Part shown: positions 7,839-13,024 of the stretch, piece by piece
Layout of the letters: each line of letters opens with the position of its first letter
Numbering within the stretch: the first letter of the stretch is position 1
The notes under the pieces: generated by a model
Seen by the model: the letters and a program-made list of their open reading frames with translations, nothing else
The model's database searches: none
What the model was told of the DNA's origin: nothing
Made by a program: the position numbers and the translations under genes
NCBI GenBank assembly: GCA_027069385.1
Contig: JALXER010000294.1
Span: 1-13,024, forward strand
Direction of reading: 5' to 3'
DNA length: 13,024 bases
Source of the DNA: Paracoccaceae bacterium
GTDB lineage: Bacteria > Pseudomonadota > Alphaproteobacteria > Rhodobacterales > Rhodobacteraceae

Positions 7839-7852
7839 TGGCGCAGGTGCCA
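7839..7852. promoter_or_regulatory. Dyad in the degT/rnd divergent region (possible LysR site)
   Basis: TGGCGC-AG-GTGCCA is a near-perfect 14-bp dyad (one non-matching pair) in the 62-bp gap between the divergent starts at 7811 and 7874. On the minus strand TTGGAA (7853-7858) and ACTATT (7830-7835) flank it with a 17-base spacer, a plausible degT promoter, so the dyad would sit between -35 and -10. LysR proteins bind short dyads of this size; the match to a T-N11-A box is not exact. Confidence 0.3.
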
Positions 7853-7873
7853 TTTCCAAGTTATAGCAAGGGT

Positions 7874-9037
7874 ATGAGAGTAATCACAACATCACAAGCG
7901 TTGGCGGAATTCTGCACGGAATGCGCCGCGCACCCCTATGTCACCGTAGACACCGAGTTTCTGCGCGAACGCACCTATTATGCCAAACTGTGTCTGGTGC
8001 AGGTCGCCATGCCCGGCGAGGGGGACGCGAATGCGGCACTGATCGACACATTGGCGCAAGGCATTGATCTTGCGCCGCTTTATACGTTGTTTCAGGATCA
8101 GAATGTCGTCAAGGTATTCCACGCGGCCCGTCAGGATCTGGAAATTTTCGCGGTCGAGGGCGGGGTCATTCCCACGCCGTTCTTTGACACGCAGGTCGCT
8201 GCGATGGTTTGCGGCTTTGGCGAGCAGGTGGGCTATGACACGCTGGTACGCAAGGTCACCGGCGCCCATATCGACAAATCCAGCCGGTTTACCGACTGGT
8301 CGCGCAGGCCGCTCTCGGACAAGCAGAAAACCTATGCGATTGGCGATGTTACCCATCTGCGCGGCGTTTACGAGGCGCTGTCCGCACAGTTGAAAGAACA
8401 GGATCGCGAATCCTGGGTGGCCGAGGAACTGGCGGTGCTGATGAACCCCGACACCTATATTATCCGGCCCGAAGATGCGTGGAAACGCCTCAAAACCCGT
8501 AACTCCAACGGGCGCTTTATGGCGGTGGCACGCGAGTTGGCCGAATTTCGCGAATCCTATGCGCAGACCAAAAACCTGCCGCGCCCGCGGGTCTATAAAG
8601 ACGATGCATTGTTGGAACTGGCGGCAAGCAAACCCAAGAATCTGCATGACCTGAGCAAATCCCGTATGCTGCGCGAGGGCCGTAAAGGCCCGATTGCCGA
8701 GGGGATTCTGGCCGCCGTAGAACGCGGCATGGCCTGCAAGCCCGAGGATTTTCCGGCGCTGCCCGCCCGCAAGGAACGCCAGCAGGGCAACGAGGCGCTC
8801 TCGGATCTGTTGCGCGTGTTGCTCAAGGCCAAGGCAGCCCAGGCCGGTGTCGCGGCCAAGCTGATTGCCACCGCCGCGGACCTCGACGCCATCGCCACCG
8901 AAGAATCCCCCGATGTGCATGCGCTGACCGGCTGGCGGTTTCAGGTGTTCGGCCAGGACGCCCTGCGCCTGAAAGCCGGCGAAATCGCCCTGTCAGCCGG
9001 GCCGAAGGGTGTCAAGATTTTCGAACTCACCCCCTAA
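7874..9037 (+). CDS. rnd: Ribonuclease D
   Basis: This 387-residue protein is a 3'-5' exoribonuclease of the DEDDy class, which trims precursor tRNAs and other stable RNAs in the cytoplasm. All catalytic residues are visible: D26 and E28 (VDTEFLRERTYY), D88 (HAARQDLEIF), and Y154 with D158 (TYAIGDVTHL). An HRDC domain follows at about residues 205-285 (LPRPRVYKDDALLELAASKP), then a second C-terminal helical region, as in E. coli Rnd (375 residues). I chose ATG 7874 (MRVITTSQALAEFC) because RNase D proteins of this group start this way; the TTG at 7823 would add 17 unconserved residues. The ribosome site is weak and very close (AAGGG at 7868-7872). The gene diverges from degT-lysR and is followed by a strong palindrome. 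Confidence 0.95.
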   Translation: MRVITTSQALAEFCTECAAHPYVTVDTEFLRERTYYAKLCLVQVAMPGEGDANAALIDTLAQGIDLAPLYTLFQDQNVVKVFHAARQDLEIFAVEGGVIPTPFFDTQVAAMVCGFGEQVGYDTLVRKVTGAHIDKSSRFTDWSRRPLSDKQKTYAIGDVTHLRGVYEALSAQLKEQDRESWVAEELAVLMNPDTYIIRPEDAWKRLKTRNSNGRFMAVARELAEFRESYAQTKNLPRPRVYKDDALLELAASKPKNLHDLSKSRMLREGRKGPIAEGILAAVERGMACKPEDFPALPARKERQQGNEALSDLLRVLLKAKAAQAGVAAKLIATAADLDAIATEESPDVHALTGWRFQVFGQDALRLKAGEIALSAGPKGVKIFELTP

Positions 9038-9043
9038 GCGCCT

Positions 9044-9067
9044 CCCTCCCCCGCCTGCGGGGGAGGG
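9044..9067 (+). terminator. GC-rich palindrome after rnd (likely terminator or dispersed repeat)
   Basis: CCCTCCCCCGC-CT-GCGGGGGAGGG is a perfect 11-bp inverted repeat starting 6 bases after the rnd stop. Its 3' side continues as GTCGGGGTGGGGGTG rather than T-rich, so it is not a classical intrinsic terminator. I recognise this palindrome plus G-rich tail as a form widely seen between genes of GC-rich proteobacteria, so it may be a dispersed repeat serving as an RNA 3' end. The rest of the 132-bp gap to sufE holds a small CCTTG/CAAGG hairpin (9124-9139). Confidence 0.55.
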
Positions 9068-9147
9068 TCGGGGTGGGGGTGCTGAGTGCTGCACAAATGG
9101 GCAAAGCGCCACATGGGGCTGGACCTTGGGGGTGCAAGGCCCTAAAT

Positions 9148-9168
9148 ACTCGACCAAAGGAGTCGAGT
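9148..9168 (+). promoter_or_regulatory. Hairpin presenting the sufE ribosome-binding site
   Basis: ACTCGAC and GTCGAGT form a perfect 7-bp stem around the loop CAAAGGA, and the next base completes the AAGGAG ribosome site (9157-9162). The ATG of sufE is at 9170, one base after the stem. The Shine-Dalgarno sequence is thus mostly displayed in the loop while the stem abuts the start codon. This could tune translation, or be a copy of a common intergenic motif. Confidence 0.45.
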
Positions 9169-9169
9169 T

Positions 9170-9583
9170 ATGGCCACAGAACGCTTTGAAGAGATCGTCG
9201 AGGATTTCGAATTTATCGATGAATGGGAAGACCGCTATCGCTATGTCATTGATTTAGGCAAAAAAATGCCGCCCATGGACGAGGCGCACAAGATCCCCGA
9301 AACCAAGGTGCACGGCTGTGCCTCGCAGGTCTGGATCATGCCCGATCTGGACGGTGACGTGATCCGCTTTACCGGTGACAGTGATGCGATGATCGTGCGC
9401 GGATTGATTGCGGTGCTGCATGCGTTATTTGATGGATTGCCCGCCAAAGACGCGCTAAACGTGGATGCGATCAAGGAATTGGGGCGATTGGGGCTGGACC
9501 AGCACCTGTCGGCCCAGCGCAGCAACGGGTTGCGCGCAATGATCGAGCGCCTTGGCGAAATTGCAAAGAAACAGGTTGGATAA
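9170..9583 (+). CDS. sufE: SufE-like cysteine desulfuration protein
   Basis: This 137-residue protein matches SufE throughout (E. coli SufE is 138 residues). SufE accepts persulfide sulfur from the desulfurase SufS and hands it to the SufBCD scaffold for iron-sulfur cluster assembly in the cytoplasm. The sulfur-carrying cysteine is C50 in KVHGCASQVW; the surrounding DEAHKIPETKVHGC and the later LPAKDALNVDAIKELGRLGL are typical. No suf operon genes adjoin it; instead the homocysteine methyltransferase starts 1 base after its stop. The start ATG is immediately preceded by the loop-exposed AAGGAG site. Confidence 0.95.
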   Translation: MATERFEEIVEDFEFIDEWEDRYRYVIDLGKKMPPMDEAHKIPETKVHGCASQVWIMPDLDGDVIRFTGDSDAMIVRGLIAVLHALFDGLPAKDALNVDAIKELGRLGLDQHLSAQRSNGLRAMIERLGEIAKKQVG

Positions 9584-9584
9584 C

Positions 9585-10589
9585 ATGGACTTACTAAGCA
9601 AACTTCTGGCAGAAAATGAATGGCTGATGGCCGACGGAGCCACCGGAACCAACCTGTTCAACATGGGGCTGGAAGCGGGCGAGGCGCCCGAGCTTTGGAA
9701 TATCGATGCGCCGGAAAAAATACGGGCGCTCTATGACGGCTCGATCCATTCCGGGTCCGACCTGTTTCTGACCAACTCGTTTGGCGGCACGGCGGCGCGC
9801 CTGAAACTGCATAATGCGCAGGATCGCGTGCGCGAACTGAACAAGGCCGCCGCCGAAATCGGCCGCGAGGCCGCCGATGCGGCAGGCCGTCCGGTGGTGG
9901 TTGCCGGCTCGGTCGGGCCAACCGGTGAAATCATGGAACCGCTCGGCCCGCTGTCCTTTGCCGGTGCGGTAGAGATGTTCGAGGAACAAGCCAGCGCCCT
10001 GATCGAGGGCGGGGTTGATGTGCTCTGGGTCGAGACAATTTCGTCACCGGACGAATTCAGGGCCGCCGCGCAGGCATTTGCCAACCTTGATGCGCCGTGG
10101 GTCGGCACCATGAGCTTTGACACTGCCGGGCGCACCATGATGGGTGTTACCTCGGCCGATATGGTGGCGATGATCAACGAAATCCCCAATAAACCCGTAG
10201 GGTTCGGGGCCAATTGCGGGGTAGGGGCCTCGGACCTGCTGCGCACCATTCGCGGCATGGTGGCGGCCAAGCCGCAACAACCGATTATTGCCAAAGGCAA
10301 TGCCGGAATCCCCAAATATGTGCATGGTCATATCCATTATGACGGCACCCCCGAGCTGATGGGCCAATACGCGGTGATGGTGCGCAATGCCGGTGCCAAA
10401 ATTATCGGCGGGTGTTGCGGCACCATGCCCGAACATCTGGTTGCCATGCGCAAAGCGCTGGAAAACACCCCGATCGGTCCGGCCCCGACTGACGACGAGA
10501 TCCGCGCCGTGCTGGGTGATTTTTCCTCGGCATCGGACGGCACCGGTGATGTGGCAGCACCCAAACGCACCCGCCGACGGCGCAAATAG
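9585..10589 (+). CDS. bmt: Homocysteine S-methyltransferase, betaine--homocysteine methyltransferase/MetH N-domain type
   Basis: This 334-residue TIM-barrel enzyme belongs to the homocysteine S-methyltransferase family, which makes methionine from homocysteine using a zinc-activated thiol. The three zinc ligands are present: C211 (GANCGVGASDLLR) and C277/C278 (IIGGCCGT). The entry motif MADGATGTNLF (15-25) is also typical. Such stand-alone proteins in Rhodobacteraceae are annotated as betaine--homocysteine methyltransferase. With a cobalamin-binding protein next door, it may instead be the homocysteine module of a split methionine synthase; sequence alone does not decide the methyl donor. The C-terminus is strongly basic (PKRTRRRRK, 326-334), unlike typical members. 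ATG 9585 is used because it lies 1 base after the sufE stop; an extension to 9552 would overlap sufE. Confidence 0.9.
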   Translation: MDLLSKLLAENEWLMADGATGTNLFNMGLEAGEAPELWNIDAPEKIRALYDGSIHSGSDLFLTNSFGGTAARLKLHNAQDRVRELNKAAAEIGREAADAAGRPVVVAGSVGPTGEIMEPLGPLSFAGAVEMFEEQASALIEGGVDVLWVETISSPDEFRAAAQAFANLDAPWVGTMSFDTAGRTMMGVTSADMVAMINEIPNKPVGFGANCGVGASDLLRTIRGMVAAKPQQPIIAKGNAGIPKYVHGHIHYDGTPELMGQYAVMVRNAGAKIIGGCCGTMPEHLVAMRKALENTPIGPAPTDDEIRAVLGDFSSASDGTGDVAAPKRTRRRRK

Positions 10590-10629
10590 TCGTTGAGCGG
10601 CGCGCGCTGGTCGTTTATCAGCATGAACA

Positions 10630-10645
10630 GGCGGAGTTTTCCGCC
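10630..10645 (+). promoter_or_regulatory. Hairpin between bmt and the corrinoid gene
   Basis: GGCGGA-GTTT-TCCGCC is a perfect 6-bp stem with a tetraloop in the 89-bp gap between bmt (ends 10589) and the corrinoid protein gene (starts 10679). It is followed by AAAACTTG and not by a T tract. It may stabilise mRNA ends or weakly terminate, adjusting the ratio of the two partners. I see no known SAM, SAH or cobalamin riboswitch in this gap. Confidence 0.4.
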
Positions 10646-10678
10646 AAAACTTGACAGAACAACGTGAGGGATAGCCCA

Positions 10679-11373
<695 letters not shown>

Positions 11374-11377
<4 letters not shown>

Positions 11378-11979
11378 CCCGCACGCTGGTCATTGCCTGC
11401 GGGGCTTTGGCAACCGAGATCCTGGCCATCAATACCTTGAATGGCTGGGATCATTATGAATTGCAATGCCTGCCCGCCAAGCTGCACCTGCATCCCGATC
11501 GCATCCCCGATGCGGTGGAAAAGCTAGTGCTGGAAAACCGTGACCGCTTTGAAACGATCTTTGTGGCCTACGCCGATTGTGGCACCGGCGGGGTGCTGGC
11601 AGCGCGGTGCAAGGCGCTCGGGGTGGAAATGATCAACGGGCCGCATTGCTATGCGTTTTTTGAAGGCAATCAGGCGTTCGAGGCGCGCGGCGAGGTAACC
11701 TCTTTCTTTCTGACCGACTTTCTGGCGCGCCAGTTTGACGGGTTTGTCTGGAAACCGATGGGGCTGGACAAGAACCCCGAACTGCTGGAACTGTATTTCG
11801 GCAATTACGAGAAACTGGTCTATCTGGCTCAGACCGAGGACGTGGCATTGACTGCAAAGGCAAAGGAAGCAGCGCAAAGGCTAGGCCTGACCTTTGAACG
11901 CCGGTATACCGGTTATGGTGATCTGGTTTCCGCCCTTGACCCGAAAAACGCATCAGCCCCCCGGCCCGTGCCTGGCTAA
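11374..11979 (+). CDS. DUF1638 protein linked to B12-dependent methyl transfer
   Basis: This 201-residue protein begins with GTG 11374, overlapping the corrinoid gene stop by 4 bp (GTGA), so translation is coupled. It shows the DUF1638 signature: LVIACGALATEILAI (6-20), VAYADCGTGG (64-73) and GPHCYAFFEG (89-98). Conserved-looking cysteines are C9, C69 and C92, plus C32 and C79, which could bind a metal, cluster or cobalt. No signal peptide or membrane segment is present. Members of this family occur next to corrinoid methyltransferases, and I recall genetic work in Phaeobacter and relatives tying it to methionine synthesis, perhaps as a cobalamin-reactivating factor for a split methionine synthase; that is memory, not evidence here. 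The biochemical role is not established by sequence. Confidence 0.88.
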
Positions 11980-12025
11980 ATCACCCGCTTGCCTTTGGAC
12001 GATGTTTGTTCCGAAAAACAGAGGT

Positions 12026-12051
12026 GCGTTTTGAAACAAGTTTCAAAACGC
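12026..12051. repeat. Left-arm hairpin of the inverted element
   Basis: GCGTTTTGAAAC-AA-GTTTCAAAACGC is a perfect 12-bp stem. It is the counterpart of the right-arm hairpin, with three different base pairs. Confidence 0.85.
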
Positions 12052-12087
12052 GTTGCGACACCATGGCCTCACTTCGTTCGGTGGAAA

Positions 12088-12170
12088 GGGGGGCCACAGC
12101 CCCCCTCGCGCATAAATGCGCGTACCCCCCGAGGGTGCTTCGCGGCATCCCTTTTGCCAGAATGGCAAAA
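12088..12170. repeat. Internal hairpin cluster of the inverted element
   Basis: Three perfect hairpins follow one another: GGGGGGC-CACA-GCCCCCC (12088-12105), CGCGCAT-AA-ATGCGCG (12107-12122) and TTTTGCCA-GAA-TGGCAAAA (12152-12170). An imperfect GGGTGC/GCATCCC pair lies between the last two. Such density suggests a structured RNA or single-stranded DNA form. Confidence 0.7.
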
Positions 12171-12258
12171 ACCCCTATACGGCGCAACGCTGGTAAATCC
12201 GGGTACTGCCCGTCGTGTGGCTCCAAAACCGAACGCAGTGAGGCCATGGTGCCGCAGC

Positions 12259-12284
12259 GCGTATTGAAGTTTACTTCAATACGC
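12259..12284. repeat. Right-arm hairpin of the inverted element
   Basis: GCGTATTGAAGT-TT-ACTTCAATACGC is a perfect 12-bp stem. Compared with the left-arm hairpin, both sides of three pairs have changed together (T-A to A-T, A-T to G-C, C-G to T-A in matching orientation). Confidence 0.85.
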
Positions 12285-12380
12285 ACCCGCTCTTGGCACG
12301 TTGGTTAATTGGAAATGGTTTGCAAGACGGGCAGGTTTGTGTCAGCGATTATGGAAAGCCTTGGTTGAAGGAACCTTATT

Positions 12381-13024
12381 ATGACCCATACACAAACTAC
12401 TCATTCAGCCCGTGCAGACGCGCGAAATGCCGATATCAGGATATATGTCAACGGGGATATGCTGCCGCGCCATTTGGCGACGGTTTCGGTTTATGATTCC
12501 GGCTTTCTGCTGGGCGACGGGGTGTGGGAGGGGTTGCGCCTGCATAACCGTAAGTGGGTGTTTCTGGACGATCATCTCGACCGGTTGTTCGAGGCTGCCA
12601 AGGCGATTGATCTGGATATCGGCATGGATCGGGCGGGGGTGGCCGCCGCGTTGGAGGCGACGCGCCTTGCCAACGGAATGACCTCTGACGCCCATGCCCG
12701 TCTGATGGTGACGCGGGGGATAAAAGACAAGCCGTTTCAACACCCTGACCTTTCTACATCGGGGCCGACCATGGTAATTATTGCCGAACACTCCGTGCCG
12801 TTGGAACCTGGTGGCGTTCGCCTTGCCACGGTTCCGCATTTGCGCGGCCTGCCGATGACGCAGGATCCGAAACTGAATTCCCATTCCAAGTTAAACTGCA
12901 TTCTGGCCGGTATTGCGGCACAAAAGGCCGGTGCGGACGAAGCGCTGATGCTGGACGTTCACGGGTTTGTGAACACGACCAACGGCTGCAAGTTTTTCAT
13001 CGTTCGCAAGGGCGAGGTCGGGAC
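12381..13024 (+). CDS. Class IV aminotransferase, branched-chain/D-amino acid transaminase-like (partial, 3' end off window)
   Basis: The first 214 residues of a fold-type IV PLP aminotransferase are present and the C-terminus is beyond the window. After a short variable N-terminus come IYVNGDMLPRHLATVSVYDS and GFLLGDGVWEGLRLHNRKWV, the standard opening of IlvE/D-alanine transaminase relatives. A segment HARLMVTRG and a downstream QKAGADEALMLDVHGFVNTT follow. Family members exchange amino groups between branched-chain or D-amino acids and 2-oxoglutarate or pyruvate. The Schiff-base lysine is hard to place: KLNSHSKLNCIL does not line up with the usual K-S-L-N motif. ATG 12381 has AAGGA (12368-12372) 8 bases upstream. 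The nearest upstream feature is the repeat element, 93 bp away. Confidence 0.9.
   Translation, partial: MTHTQTTHSARADARNADIRIYVNGDMLPRHLATVSVYDSGFLLGDGVWEGLRLHNRKWVFLDDHLDRLFEAAKAIDLDIGMDRAGVAAALEATRLANGMTSDAHARLMVTRGIKDKPFQHPDLSTSGPTMVIIAEHSVPLEPGGVRLATVPHLRGLPMTQDPKLNSHSKLNCILAGIAAQKAGADEALMLDVHGFVNTTNGCKFFIVRKGEVG

Larger units (their letters stand above)
12023..12287. repeat. 265-bp non-coding element with 60-bp hairpin-bearing inverted arms
   Basis: Between the DUF1638 stop and the aminotransferase start (401 bp) lies an element bounded by inverted arms at 12023-12082 and 12228-12287. The arms match at 51 of 60 positions, and each begins GGTGCGT and ends GCGTTCGGT or TTCGTTCGGT. Within each arm is a perfect 12-bp hairpin with a 2-base centre. 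Between the arms there are three further perfect hairpins (12088-12170). Small reading frames cross it on both strands, but they are by-products of the palindromes. It resembles a non-autonomous, MITE-like or REP/BIME-like repeat; no transposase is present and no clear target duplication is seen. CACCCGCT occurs at 11982-11989 and 12284-12291, but the second copy overlaps the arm. Confidence 0.8.

Noticed and set aside
7823..7873. Longer ribonuclease D starting at TTG 7823
   Set aside because: The extra 17 residues are not typical of the family, no ribosome site precedes TTG, and MRVITTSQAL matches the usual N-terminus.
7892..8920. 342-residue open frame on the minus strand
   Set aside because: It lies antisense over ribonuclease D, whose catalytic residues are complete; the shadow has no recognisable domain.
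9552..9584. Longer homocysteine methyltransferase starting at 9552
   Set aside because: It would overlap sufE by 32 bases and add residues before the normal MADGATGTNLF region; ATG 9585 fits the family length.
10651..10656. TTGACA as -35 of a promoter for the corrinoid gene
   Set aside because: At 16-18 bases downstream the sequence is the ribosome-site spacer and start codon, with no -10 hexamer.
11981..12286. 101-residue reverse reading frame (starts MRIEVNFNTRCG)
   Set aside because: It is the mirror of the same repeat: its two ends are translations of the two inverted arms. I treat it as a by-product of the element.
12023..12287. CRISPR array or insertion sequence
   Set aside because: There are only two inverted arms, not regularly spaced direct repeats, and no transposase frame fits inside 265 bp.
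12006..12308. 100-residue forward reading frame with a CPSCGS zinc-finger-like string
   Set aside because: It runs through the inverted element; both strands and several frames stay open because of the palindromes, no ribosome site is present, and the sequence has no domain character.
12294..12309. Sigma-54-like promoter ahead of the class IV aminotransferase
   Set aside because: TGGCACG matches the -24 element, but the -12 position reads TTAA instead of TTGC, and the GC there is essential.

Overview
The window looks like chromosomal DNA of an alphaproteobacterium, most likely a member of the Rhodobacteraceae (roseobacter/Rhodobacter group). The reasons are the GC-rich codon usage, the tRNA promoter of TTGtcg/TATATc type, the GC-rich intergenic palindromes, and a homocysteine methyltransferase / corrinoid protein / DUF1638 block that I know from that family. 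The placement rests on recognition, not on a search. Coding is dense. Apart from one non-coding repeat element it looks like core genome: there is no transposase, integrase, phage gene or CRISPR array.

Layout, left to right. (1) 1-919 (-): 5' part of an EnvZ-type membrane histidine kinase, running off the left edge. (2) 966-2933 (+): an MBL-fold hydrolase of the LACTB2 type, then an exported GH26-like glycosidase 15 bp downstream. (3) 2997-3129: tRNA-Asn(GTT) with its own promoter and a possible terminator hairpin. (4) 3263-4456 (+): a DegT/DnrJ/EryC1/StrS-family PLP aminotransferase, ending 10 bp from the convergent end of an exported eight-repeat SEL1 protein (4467-5600, -). (5) 5665-7811 (-): a second, clearly paralogous DegT enzyme and a LysR regulator that overlap by 4 bp (ATGA). 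(6) 7874-9037 (+): ribonuclease D, divergent from the DegT-lysR pair and closed by a strong GC-rich palindrome. (7) 9170-11979 (+): sufE, a bmt-like homocysteine S-methyltransferase, a MetH/MtbC-like corrinoid protein and a DUF1638 protein. Spacing is tight: 1 nt between sufE and bmt, 89 bp to the corrinoid gene, then a GTGA overlap into DUF1638. (8) 12023-12287: a 265-bp non-coding element bounded by 60-bp inverted arms. (9) 12381-13024 (+): 5' part of a class IV (branched-chain/D-amino-acid-like) aminotransferase, running off the right edge.

How the genes work together. The best functional unit is bmt, the corrinoid protein and DUF1638. These are separate proteins corresponding to the homocysteine-binding and cobalamin-binding modules of methionine synthase, plus a protein family I associate with B12-dependent methionine synthesis in roseobacters. 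The pterin (methyl-THF) module is not in the window. The DegT-lysR pair is a small regulated operon of unknown substrate; its paralog 1.2 kb away on the other strand may do a related reaction.

The most unusual non-protein signal is the 12023-12287 element. Its two 60-bp arms match at 51 of 60 positions, each arm contains a perfect 12-bp hairpin, and three stem pairs differ between arms by compensatory changes. Paired structure therefore appears to have been maintained while sequence drifted. All positions, residue numbers and identity counts were made by hand.
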